Assembly (NCBI RefSeq): GCF_932274485.2 | Contig: NC_065882.2 | Coordinates: 57,697,431-57,761,430 of the forward strand | Direction of reading: 5' to 3' | DNA from: Patella vulgata | Taxonomy: Eukaryota; Mollusca; Gastropoda; Patellidae | Length of the DNA stretch: 64,000 nt | The notes under the pieces: generated by a model | Told to the model about the DNA's origin: nothing | Seen by the model: the letters and a program-made list of their open reading frames with translations, nothing else | Databases searched by the model: none | In this document: positions 12,597-24,249 of the stretch, piece by piece | Position numbering within the stretch: the first letter of the stretch is position 1 | Layout: each line of letters starts with the position of its first letter | Program-made: the position numbers and the translations under genes

Positions 12597-12778
12597 ATTT
12601 GAAAGATAAAATTACGTAACTAATTATTATGGGCTAAAAGCCTCAAGCTTACATGTAGCAGACCACTTCCGCTTGCAATAACCAAACATTTAAAAGATAA
12701 AATTACGTAACTAATTATTATAAACCGCCAACATACATGTAGCAGACCACTTCCGCTTACAACAACCAATAAGAAAGA
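12597..12778 (+). repeat. 91-bp direct duplication
   Basis: AAAGATAAAATTACGTAACT then AATTATTAT, followed by CATGTAGCAGACCACTTCCG, occurs at 12602 and 12693. The two copies differ slightly between these blocks. Confidence 0.85.
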
Positions 12779-12849
12779 AGTGTAGTTTTGCTGCATCATG
12801 GTTGTAGTTGGCCAATATTTCGACTGCATGACAGAGTTCGACACGTCTT

Positions 12850-15800
12850 ACTAACAGACAAACTATCGCACTTCCGGTTTGAACCCCAATAGAAATGGCT
12901 GTTGAGGTCGCTTTCGAAATTGGCGGTTAATAGTATATGACGGGTATGCGGTAACATGAGAAATTCACGTATCTACGAAATTTAACTTATCTCGTTAAAG
13001 GTCAATGGTGTGTGTATAGTGGTTATAGAGAACATATGGATACGTTGCCCAGTAGATATTCGACTGTTATTTAGCACAACAATCGTTTCCTTATAGTAAA
13101 ACAGGATGACAAAACCTCATTATTACTCTCTACCGTATAACAGAAAAGTAACTAATGACAATAGCAGTATCGGCCGTCAAATTACACTATGTTGCATACC
13201 GAATCCTGTAGCCGCTTTCTCCACCACATCAAAAAAACATAAAGCTGTAGCTCAGTATATTATCCAAGTAATAATATAGTTCTCTTTGATTGTATATATA
13301 TGACATTAGAGTGATATGTAACTTCAGTCACTGTATCCACCAGTACAACATGTCACTAAAACAAAGGCGCGATGAAGCATACAGTTGGTTGACTCGGGTT
13401 AAAACAAACTTTAATTGGAACACCTGAATAACTGTAGGTAAAGAAAGTACAAACTACGAGGAAAGGCGTTTTCGCTAATAAAATCATATGGAGATCGGAT
13501 ATTTACGATAACAATGAAACAAATTGTAAATGTAATCAACAAGCTCAAATAACTCACCTAATCTGACTATAGCCATCGTCGAGATAGATTGTACTGAATT
13601 GAACACACCGCACTTGATCGGATATGATTGACGAATTCCTCGAGGCGACATTAACCACCATGACAAATCATAAAGGGGCCTTAACTCGCCCCAAGCTCTG
13701 TTGATTTATGGCTCTCTAATCGTATCATGGTCGTTTATGTAAATATAGACAAATAACGTATAGATGAGAATTAATAAAACCAACATATCTCTGATGCATT
13801 CCATCTTTGTTTATATTCTAAACTCCAACGGCATAATTCTATAGTATCACAGACTATGATCTTCAGAAGAAGACCATGTAATGGGGTTATCTGATAAACC
13901 TGTATAATAGGTATACACATGCATCTGTATTATCTATACGTATATTACGTACTGTCTCAATGAACGATGTATCGACCAGTTCAGTTAAAACACCCGACAT
14001 GAAAGTTTTAATAAAGGCCACCCACTACATCTACCTACTATATACTAAGCACACGTGGGTCAAAAGGAGTGTCACCTGTCTGAATCCTCTTCTATAGCAA
14101 CCCTCTCAACAGTGGAACCACATTAACACCTTCAACAAGCCACCGTTTAAATCAAAACTCTGATATACTAAACAAATGTGGGTCAAAAGGGGTGTCACCT
14201 ATATGAATCCTCTACATTAGCAACCAGTGTAACCATAGTTAATGCCTTTAACAGTTCACAAATTCAAAACTATTTTCTGATATGGTCAAAGAAATCAATC
14301 CAGTTTGAGCATTTAAATATCTGAGAATATTGAACTCTAACACAGCTATTTATTCGTGACAATGAAAATATTAAGTCATCACCCAAGTGCTCACATTTTT
14401 CGGGTAGATAGAACATAGTTTTGATTACCAACGGATTTAGGGGCTGGCTTCTTGCCAAGATCGGTCTCATGACTTATTAAAATTTGGTTCAGCTGAAGCA
14501 AAAGTAAACTAAACATCCTGCACTATATTTAATTTGAAGATGCTCAATGATTGAGTGAAAGTCACTTGAAAGTTTCGAGCTTGCGGAATTTTAGTTAAAA
14601 ACACCTTCCTGTTTACAAAGACTAATTTGAGCATAATCTGGCCAGAGTGGTACGCAACGATATATTGGAGGTTTAATTGTATATACATTATATTATACAT
14701 TATCAACTGCTTATTATAACCTATTATGACTTGATATGTCAATTCATAATTGACACTTTAGTATAAAAGGGCATTCTTAAATTATACGGTTGATCGGCGA
14801 TTAGTCGACCCTTATTAAATAATTGGACCTTTAATGAGATGGGCTTTAGGCTACAGTAAAGAGTGTTTTAAACACACTAAGACACTTTAAAGTCATTTGT
14901 CAAGCAGAATTGACAGGTAGAGACAGTTATAGGGCCTACCTAACAACGGGTTCGTTTTTACTAAATCTACATGTAACTTTAAATCTTTTAAATGCTGCTA
15001 TTTAACGACATTAAAAGGGTGGCGAAGGAGATGTTATCGAGGTTGTGATACGAATAAGTTTCACCTTACTGTAGAGCCGTGTTCTGTATTTCTAGATGTT
15101 GAAATGGTGCCGCATTAACGTATTATTGTTTATAGTGGACACCCGTGATACTATTTATCTTAGTTTTCTACAACTCTTCGAAATAAAGATTTTCTGAGAT
15201 GTTGCCCATCCCGACTGTTACTTAAATAGAATAATGTGTTTTCCCAGAATGTTATTCAAAAATCAACACATAAGCTTTATATATTCAGATATTTGAGTTT
15301 TTTGCCAACTGAAGGGAGGCTTTCATAATATTGTTACTGTGAGTGTTGTCTACTTTTAATGTAGGACCTAGACAGAGGTGACAGATAACTGGTTAATAAC
15401 CTTGTTATTATTCATGAATGTGTCGCGTAAGGGATAAATTACAACATTTTTTTTTTATTCAATAGAAGATTTAACTCTTGTAGAGGTTAAAACTAATAGT
15501 CGAAATGTTTTCTAAGACAACAAAACCCAGGAGTTTACTGTACATACTAACACATCGGTACTAGATGGGTAACTAAGCACATACTTCCGGTTGTTCAGTC
15601 AATATTAGCCTCGACATGACAAACAGACTGCAGACGAGCGGTAAACGTCATAAGTTAATTTTTTAACTTCCAGTTCTCGAACGTACATCTTATCCAATGA
15701 CCGATGGTGTTTGTTTTATAATTATTTATTCTTGTTCGCCAAATGAACTAGCTTGCGTTCTTTTTGGTGTTCGAATTAAAATAGATTATTTGTTGTTGCC

Positions 15801-16780
15801 CGTTCAAGTAATGTATATAATCAAAAAATATTAGAATTTACTGCGTACCATTCTCTGCAATATTAACAAACCAACCCGTGCTTCATAAGCTACAGGCGCA
15901 TCATATAAAGGTATAGAACCATGAACCACCGATTCTTAAATAGCCCTACCGCAAAACATATTGTTATTTATTAAACAAAACATAATAATCTAGTTTTAAA
16001 CTGTTTTTTTAGATGAACATGCATCTTCATGTATCTATAGAAAATTATATAGAAATATTCAAGAAACATTTTATATAAAAAAAAATCGTCGTGTTTCATA
16101 ACCGATTGCACCTCACAAAGATGACCCTCTTTGTCCATATAGTTAAAAAAAAAACTATTATACTTTAAATATTGGAAATAACTTATAATTAATTGACTAA
16201 TTAAGTTATCTATATTTGGTTTACATTTCTCTTTAAGTGTTTCAGATTCCCACACCTTTAACAGTCGAAAATGGCCAACGGGAGAAAAGAAACAATTAAC
16301 AGTTAAATATATTTTTTAACTACAAAAACACATGTATAGTAATTTTAGACATTGAAAAGGTTATATCTGAATTTACACCTACCCCAGTTGAATATAAAAT
16401 TAAAATGTAAACTCAAGATAACTCAAAATAATTGTTACAATAAAATTATTCATAGCTGTATACTTTGGCTATAATATAATGACACCACACACACAAAATA
16501 TACCACCACCTAAAACCCCAACCCCAACACTCAGTAATACGGTCAATATTGTAGTAGGGGGCCAATCAATTACCATTAAAATGATTTTTAAAAATGAATT
16601 TCAGAAATCAGTTCATATTGGAAAACATTATTTGATAAATAAAAGGGGCGATCTTTCTGAGAAAAGAGATAATGGTTATCGACGATATTAATTTTTTTTT
16701 TTTTTAAATGTTAAAAAAAAAATATAAATAAAAAATTTGAATTACAATTATGTTAGTAACTTACCTATGTAATAATAAGT
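12850..16780. other. No gene seen
   Basis: AT-rich, with a 123-bp duplication at 14041. Short GC-richer patches near 12860-12935 (ACTTCCGGTTTG then an 11-codon ATG frame) and 15590-15660 (TACTTCCGG) look like ETS-type promoter words, but no transcript structure is visible. Confidence 0.4.
14041..14270 (+). repeat. 123-bp direct duplication, diverged
   Basis: TATACTAAGCACACGTGGGT then CAAAAGGAGTGTCACCTG (14041) recurs as TATACTAAACAAATGTGGGT then CAAAAGGGGTGTCACCTA (14164). Both are followed by GAATCCTCT and AGCAACC. Confidence 0.85.
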
Positions 16781-16829
16781 AGAATATATTAAAGTTATAA
16801 TATGTTAAGGTAGGCCTACAATCAGCATG

Positions 16830-17060
16830 ACGTATTGAGCAACGGTGTGCTAAGACATCAGGCACTTCATCAGACTGGGCAGTGATGGTCAATATGCACT
16901 GTCCTTGGAGAGTATCTTAGTACATTGAGTACCGCAGCTGGATCTTGACTGGACATCGGTGTGCTCTCGGACTGGTACCCTCTCATCCATGTTGATGTGA
17001 ACGTGGTAGATTTGCTGTGAGACGAGTCGAGCTTTTACTCCGTCTATTCACTCTGTCAAA
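16830..17060 (-). other. GC-richer patch, possible exon, weak
   Basis: On the minus strand, acceptor-like TTTCATTTGACAG is followed by a short open frame (VNRRSKSSTRLTANLPRSHQ, HG, stop). Another frame gives a 54-codon stretch (TWMRGYQSESTPMSSQDPAA ...). None is recognised. Composition alone sets it apart from the AT-rich flanks. Confidence 0.2.
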
Positions 17061-18019
17061 TGAAACAATATTGAATATGGGATCATTCTAAGTAGCTTGG
17101 CAGGGACGCTGTGTAGAAAAACGCGCCAATACAAATTTACCAGACATATCACGTGATCAAATTGTTTCTGCTGTCGTATTCATTGAGCAGGCCACGTTCG
17201 GAAGTCCATGTAAATCTTCTTGGGAGAAAACGCCGGTTTGTTTGTCGAGGCAGCGGAAAAGAAATTCCCTAAGTCAATATAGTCCCAAGGTGGAGAACAA
17301 AGAATTATGTTACGGCTTCCATCAATGAAGAAATACTAGTCTTTTGTCTTAAAGTCACCGGTCCATGTTTCCTTTTGGTGACCAATAACACAAATATTAG
17401 AGTATCATGCCAGAGATGAATTCTTTATGGCATGTAAATATTTTCATGTAGTAGTATTCTACTATACTACGGGTCCCCAAAACTTTCTCCATTTCTATTT
17501 TCTTAACCACTCGATTGAACCTTTGGTGTAAGCCTGTACATATCAAGATGATTTGGCAAGTCTTGACTAATCACATGGCTGTATAACAACATGTAGTCTA
17601 TTCAGATATTGGGCCTGGCACTCACAAATGTGAGAAAGGGAGCCATTTCAAATATGTCAAAACACATGAAATAAACTTTTTTATGGAAATCAAATATGAC
17701 AGCTTGTACACCCAAAAATCCACTCTCTGCACTCTACTGACTATAATAAAATATTCGGTAAAACAAAGGTGTTTTCTTCCCCAATATTAAGTGATAAAAG
17801 TTTCACCATTTTTTATTCGGTCTAAAAATAAATCTTGATTGAATGACTATGCATTTTCATGCTTAAAAAATGGTGTTACGTTAGCCGATCCATTGCATAC
17901 AAATCTGAACTCTTTTTTGTAAATCTTGTATTTCTATTATCCATGAGGCACGCTTACCTTAAAATATTTTGATACTTTCTGTTATGGAATATATTGAAAT
18001 TATAGAGCAAATTAATTTG

Positions 18020-18250
18020 ATGGATGCCTTGAAGATTTCCGGTAGAAATCCTCGGTACATGTTAACTGTATAAAAATTCCGAAGGGACCTTGAAGATTTC
18101 CAGCAGAAGTCCTTACCTGGGTAAATGTATAAAAATCAGAACGTCTATCAGAATTTTTTTGAAGACATCATTGATACATGTAGCTTTGTATAAAAATCGG
18201 AATGGTTATCTTACAGATTTCCATTAGAAGCCCTTGGGACATATAAATAT
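18020..18250 (+). repeat. About 61-bp tandem repeat, four diverged units
   Basis: CCTTGAAGATTTCCGGTAGA (18027), CCTTGAAGATTTCCAGCAGA (18088), a decayed unit near 18150 and ACAGATTTCCATTAGAAGCC (18213) recur, each followed by GTATAAAAAT. Confidence 0.75.
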
Positions 18251-19473
18251 AACCTTCCTGGTAAACCTGATTTCATGGTACAAATAGAATTGCTTCCTAT
18301 TCACAAAATGCCACTGATGAAAGCGTGTGATAAGTGAGAGACAATAATAACCTATTTTTACAATACAATAAACTATATATAAAACTAATATATAATCAAT
18401 GATTGGGAGATAAATTAAATCAATGGAATCAGTAGACATGCAACTGATATTCGACATTCTCAAATAATCTAATTCATCACAGAATAATTACTGACGTATT
18501 CTACTTCTACAACAAACCCATTGAGGTTTTTAATGTGAGTTACATGTATGTAGTTTCGAGTATGAATCACGTACAATAACGTTATGCTTACTCTGGCTGG
18601 GACACCTGATACCACATATTTAGCTACACTGGTTCAGTGCCGCTGTCCTGTTACCAGGTCATAAGGTTAATGGTTCTGAATTGTTTTTTTTCATTTTTTG
18701 ATATATCTCTTTGGTCTTGTTATTTCCTTTTGTTTTTCTCTATCAAACGACCATTCAATATTTCAACACAATTTCTATTAATGAACAAATACAGGAAACT
18801 TACCAATAAACCAAAATAATGTGGATGATTTGGCCAAAACCAACCAAATATAAATGGCTAACTTGCTATGCATCGGGATTGTTGTCCAAAATAAGGGTTC
18901 GTAATGAACTATAAATATTGTACAATACAGTCACTGGACAACTATAACTAAATAACACCCCCTCCCCCTTTTTGATTTTACAATGAAGAAATCGCATATT
19001 CTTGACAATATTTTAAAAGTTTTGATATTTGCATAACATAACTAGGAAGCAGGGAGTGGCGTTGTTAAATTCATATCGTAAGCAATGGCTCCATATTTTA
19101 AGCAATGGCGTCCTTATTTTCTAGTAATTAAATGATCTTCCTACGTTACTTCCTGCTTACATGTTAAATGGTATCTATTTCGAAATATTGTACAATTTAT
19201 ATGCATACAAATAGCTACAAAAGCATGCCAAAAAGTCTGATATTAAACTAAAACTTCCTTAGTGAAAATAATAATTACAGTGATTTTATCTTTATCTGAC
19301 TTCTTCACAAAATACAAACCCCTTTAGATACCTAATAACCATGTGTTACTAAGTTAAATAGGAATGCTAGATATTTAATAGCAAAGTATAGTATATTGTC
19401 CATATACACTTTTTCTATCATAGTTTTACATCTGTTACGTTATTCTCAAACAATATATTAACAGTCCAAATGA

Positions 19474-19800
19474 AAAGAAATGGGATTTAACATCCAACTT
19501 TTCTGGTGAATCCGGGATAATGAAGACGGGCATACGCCTTGTAGTGTACCATGAGGAAAATTTAACCCGGTAAACGGCGCTACGGCCTGTCTTATTTCGT
19601 ATTCCAACTGCCATGGGTTATTTTACATACACGCCAATGTGTAGACCCGACCTCGGTTTCTCGTCCCATCCGAATGACTAGACACTGTTCCTGACTGTTT
19701 TTTCTCGGCCAGCACCAGGAATCACCACGGGACCTCCAGTACTGACTGAGCCAACGCAGCTCTCAGTCAAAATGACAATGGCCGTTGGCAGTTTATCTTT
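19474..19800 (-). mobile_element. SINE B, nearly full length
   Basis: In reverse orientation: GAAATGGGATTTAACATCCA (3' end), GAATCCGGGATAATGAAGAC, GGGCATACGCCTTG, CTACGGCCTGTCTTATTTCG, ATTCCAACTGCCATGGGTTA, TCGTCCCATCCGAATGACTA, TCTCGGCCAGCACCAGGAAT and the tRNA-like head (B box near GGTGATTCCTGG on the minus strand). I recall this layout as common in molluscan genomes. The head end is approximate. Confidence 0.82.
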
Positions 19801-20928
19801 CTCTTGTTCTTCTTCTACCAGATTTGTATAATTATGTTCACATTTAATAACACAAAGATGCAGTTAATTGCAAAACTTGCCACCGGAATTGTTAGCCATC
19901 TGAAATTCCCAGATACATATAAGCATACAAGACCTCGTATTCTACATCCTTCACTGTTTATATAAACTATATGGGGGAGGGGAGGGGGGGTGCCTGAATT
20001 TAAACTGAATTTATGAGATCAGTACAATGATCAACTGAACTTGCTAAGAAGCATTTAGTTAATTATCAGGGATCCCTAAACTTATATGTCTTGTCTGTTG
20101 ATCTATCCTTTTCAAATGAATAAAATGTTGTTTTAAAAAAAATCAAACGATAAAATATAAAGGATTATTTTGATTAAAACAGTGCAGAAAAGCCACCATG
20201 AACTATTAATTTAATATTGTGTGTTTCCACACAAACGTATTACAAATAAAGATGATTTGTAAACAGAATCGCTGGAGATAAGTAAGTAATAAAAATGAAA
20301 AGTCTTGCTTAAGATGAAAAATCATCATAACAATAAGAGGATACTTGCCGAAACGTCTTGCTTTTAGAATAAACCAGTGATTGTTTCCCATAAAAACTGT
20401 GTTCTGTTATCATTCAATATACTTCCATTTTAAGTATCAGAGATCTTAAGAATTAAGGCAGTTCCTTGGTTCTTTGAATTTCTTCAGTTTGTTAATTATT
20501 TGATTTGAACTATACCCGATTATATTAAAGTACATTGGATTGTGTATTGATTTATGCAACTTAAGGCACATTGATTCGACACCCAACTTTAGGTCCCGCA
20601 AACCAAGGTATTATGGAAGCTTGTGTGCCGTAATCATGAGACCTTGACTTATTTCTTCTGTGTGCAATTACAGGAACCAATAATTATAGTATCATAGTAA
20701 AATCACAAGTGGACACGAACATCAAAACATTAGTCCAGCTTTGTCGATCACACGGACGCAAATATCAATTAATATCTATGAAAATATTAAACACCATGAA
20801 GAAGTCTAACAAATATTTTCACTCCTTGTATAGCATGTACTTCTCGATTTCAATATACATTTTAAGCAAACCGAGTGGGACTTTCATTGTCTGCGAATTT
20901 CGGCTTAAGCGTCAACAGATTTGTCGAT

Positions 20929-21140
20929 ATCGAATGACTCTTGCACAATATCTTCAATTGTTTTCAAGATTTTAAATCTGGACATATATCTGTATTAGGG
21001 AATCCATTCTGAACAATTCAAGTTTCATTATATATCGCGTCATCGAATGACTCTTGCGCTGAATCTAAATATTTATTGTTTTCAAAATGGTGAATCTTAT
21101 CGTATATCTGAGAATCCAGTGAGAACAATTGAGGTTCTCT
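20929..21140 (+). repeat. 113-bp direct duplication, diverged
   Basis: ATCGAATGACTCTTGCACAA (20929) recurs as ATCGAATGACTCTTGCGCTG (21042). Both are followed by ATTGTTTTCAA, an ATATATCTG or GTATATCTG phrase, and GAACAATT. Confidence 0.75.
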
Positions 21141-22095
21141 GGGCTCTAAATTTATGAAACAAACAACAAAGTAGTCGTGAGTTCAATTGAGGCGACAGCT
21201 TGCTGTGAAATTGTGGAAGGAGGAGGGAGGGGATGGGGGGGGGTGCTTGAACCGAGGCTGCTTATGAGGGAATTGTTTGAAGCACGATTGCAATAGCTTT
21301 CCTCACTTTAAATCATCAACATATCGAAAGAAAATCGGCGATGTATTCCATGTTTGTCAGCCTAGATTCGAATATTCGTCGTACAGGTGAAAATCGCTGC
21401 TATAGCATTCAACAGCTAAGTCTCCATTTATTTTCAGTGTTGGCTGACGAAGGCTACCCGAGAACCCACATTATAGATTTCCAACACGTTAGGGCAACTA
21501 AATCAGTGTCGATTAAAAGATTTTCAAATCTTTGTTTTTTTTAAAAATTGAAAGGCGGCAAAAATATGTGTTTACCATTGTCACATAGTTGGAGCAAGAA
21601 TTGTCAAACAAAGAATTTTACAATAAACACGAATAAAACAACACAAGCAATATGTTAGGATATGGGAGTTTGAGCAAGCAAAGCCAGCGTTGTATCATTT
21701 AGTTTCGTAACATCCCAAGTCAACAAAACCTGGGGTCAAATATTTCACAAGATGTCGGTCGATAAAGTTTTGGCAAAGTTTGGGATGATTTTGGCTGACG
21801 GATCAATAGTTCTGTGTTTTTGTTGTTGGTAGAAATCTACATCTTTGTTTAAGCTTGTCTTTAAACTTCCATTTTCAACATTTCTAGGTTTCTCTGTTTA
21901 AGTGGATCATAGTATAATAGTATAGCGTGGCGCCAGTGACTGACCCATGATTATATCTATAAAATATTTTACCATTTCAATTCAGACAGAAAGTACCTTT
22001 TCGGGGCATTGTTTAATACATTGCTGGAGACAATTGTCCCCGGCTTTGTAAACAATAAAGAACTAGTGGGGCGATACCAATGGTGTTGTGAAAAA

Positions 22096-22590
22096 GTGAA
22101 AATGAAGTGCTCGTGGTACTATTTTAGAAAGGAAAAGTAGCATACACTTGTAACACCCACCGCACAAACCAAAATAATACCAATTAAAATCAGAAGTGAT
22201 ATTATAGCGTTTCTATTCAGAAATGATAGTTGTACAAGCTGGAAGAAGCGTAGAATTAAGTGAAAATTAAGCGCTCGTGGTACTATTTTAGAAAGGAAAA
22301 GTAGCATACACTTGTAACACCCACCGCACAAACCAAAATCATACCAATTAAAATCAGAAGTGATATTATAGCGTTTCTATTCAGAAATGATAGTTGTACA
22401 AGCTGGAAGAAGCGTAGAATTAAGTGAAAATTAAGCGCTCGTGGTACTATTTTAGAAAGGAAAAGTAGCATACACTTGTAACACCCACCGCACAAACCAA
22501 AATAATACCAATTAAAATCAGAAGTGATATTATAGCGTTTCTATTCAGAAATATGATAGTTGTATATAAGCTGGAAGAAGCGCAGAATAA
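22096..22590 (+). repeat. 164-bp tandem repeat, three units
   Basis: Units start at 22096, 22260 and 22424 (GTGAAAATTAAGCGCTCGTG). They contain AAGTAGCATACACTTGTAAC and ACCCACCGCACAAACC and are almost identical, so the expansion is recent. The duplicated open frames on the minus strand here simply follow the repeat. Confidence 0.95.
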
Positions 22591-22645
22591 AGTATAATAT
22601 TAATGAAAAATAGTAGATTTAAAGTGATATTGAACTTTCTGAAGC

Positions 22646-22795
22646 ATTATCACTGATTGCCTTCCTTTACCCCCCGATATCTGTCTCGTGATGGTGTTGT
22701 TGGGAACGGGTCTGTTGCTTTTTGAAGTCTTACTCGGAGTACTATCTACGAACCTGTCCGCTTTTGTTCTGTCTATACGCCAGATCCACTCTTAG
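22646..22795 (+). other. Possible exon with Cys-loop-receptor-like M3 helix, weak
   Basis: This is a locally GC-rich open stretch ending in TAG. It reads IITDCLPLPPDICLVMVLLG, then TGLLLFEVLLGVLSTNLSAF and VLSIRQIHS. The pattern of S/T-D-x-L-P, then a long hydrophobic helix ending in a basic LSIRQIH, resembles the M2-M3 linker and M3 of Cys-loop receptors (compare 5-HT3 IIVSDTLP ... FIVRLVHK). The acceptor before it is poor, no M1-M2 exon was found, and the stop is where the intracellular loop should begin. It could be a decayed paralogue or chance. Confidence 0.25.
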
Positions 22796-22981
22796 GCATG
22801 CCGAAATCAAAACATTTTCTCGCACCCTCTGGGGAACAAGCAGCCTGGAACCCCACTCCTCTCAGATTTTATAAAAATGCACTATTCCCGTTCGTTATAA
22901 ATGTTATTGTTTCATATAGCAAGTTTAATAACGAGTTGGTCAGTCATTCTGATTTTACGCTACCGATAATGTATTATTTAG

Positions 22982-23047
22982 AAATAAATCGGAGAGCTCG
23001 AACTCTTTCCAGATTATCAGATGCAGGTCAAAGAGACTCATTGGAAA
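22982..23047 (+). other. Possible exon (INRRARTLSRLSDAGQRDSLE), weak
   Basis: Acceptor TATTATTTAG and donor GGAAA|GTGAGTAAG enclose 66 bp encoding INRRARTLSRLSDAGQRDSL. This is an Arg/Ser-rich, kinase-site-like segment with coding-like composition. The phase at its end fits the candidate terminal exon at 23662. No family is recognised. Confidence 0.3.
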
Positions 23048-23661
23048 GTGAGTAAGGGGTACTGCTTATCTATATCGCACGCGTTAGACGACTCGACCTC
23101 GCGTTCGCCATATAATATCATTCCACGAGATCTTCTTCTGTATCAAAAGACTAATTATAAAGTCATTCTAAATAGCCCTCTTCCCCAGCCCCCCCCCCTC
23201 CCACACCCCCAGGTAATATTATTATATCAAAACAAAATGGTGTCTCGCTCAGTTTCGTTATTTTCGTATAAAGGTATAAACCACACTGTTAACATATCGA
23301 AGTTCTCATATCCTCATGCCTCGGAAACCAAGAGCCGCCATTATCCGCTAAAAAACACTCTGTACACGACACAAAATTGTCACTTTTCCAAAGAAAGATG
23401 AATCAAATGTTTTTGGCATGGAGCCTATACAGACACTTTCGTGCTTATTTGTTGTTATTTTATCACTTGGGTTTTACTCCAGTAACTACATGAATGTGGT
23501 TATTTCCCTAAAAAGGAATCGTGTGGGGGTGGGAGGGGGGCTTGTGTTATGACAATAATATAGTGGAAATCAATAATTTACCATATCCATGTAATATCAC
23601 CATTGTTTATATTAAAATGGAAGTGACGCCAAGTTTCTGTTTATCACACTACAGGTGTCAG

Positions 23662-23786
23662 ATAATCGAAATATTGGTCAAGGAACTGGTATGCCAAGTA
23701 ACATTTCGATTGTACTTGAGCAGGCGGAGCCTTGGTCATTTTCGAAGAGCGTCACCTCCAAGAAGAACAAAACGAGTAGCGCTTGA
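23662..23786 (+). other. Possible terminal exon with stop, weak
   Basis: After GTGTCAG the frame reads NRNIGQGTGMPSNISIVLEQ, then AEPWSFSKSVTSKKNKTSSA and TGA at 23784-23786. The phase matches the donor at 23047. A second frame is also open across the same bases (SLGHFRRASPPRRTKRVALE), so coding status and frame are unsettled. Confidence 0.25.
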
Positions 23787-23986
23787 AGAACAGTTTCAGG
23801 TGGGGTGTTATTGTGACTCTTAACAGTTTACAACATCATAATATTAAAAATTCACAATAGCAGCCAGGGTCAGACTAAGAGAGTGCTGACTGTGCTGCAG
23901 CCAGGGTCTCCAAAATTAATGGAGATCTCCAAATTTGTTTTAAAAAAAACAATTTTTTACCATAAATAAATGGCACATGTTAAGAG

Positions 23987-24105
23987 AGAGAGATGACTAA
24001 CATGATTGTGGTTCAATTTTATTTTAATAATACGCTTCCGCGTAGGGGTATTTAGCAGTAGGAGGACACTACTCCTTGTCACGTACAGCCGGGGATTCGA
24101 ACCAT
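23987..24105 (-). mobile_element. SINE A, 5'-truncated, with 10-bp target-site duplication
   Basis: It contains GGTTCAATTTTATTTTAATA, CGCGTAGGGGTATTTAGCAG, CTCCTTGTCACGTACA and GGGGATTCGAACC, so the copy ends at the B box. ATGTTAAGAG flanks it at 23977-23986 and 24106-24115. Confidence 0.88.
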
Positions 24106-24249
24106 ATGTTAAGAGGGGGCATAACATTTTAGCATCTACGGTAAGGCAACCAGAGGGCATGTGTTGGAATATGACCCCCTTTTCACTGTTGATTCAAGGG
24201 CCCAAGTGACATCTTCAGACAGGGTCCCTATGTTATTCTAGGAATGAAA

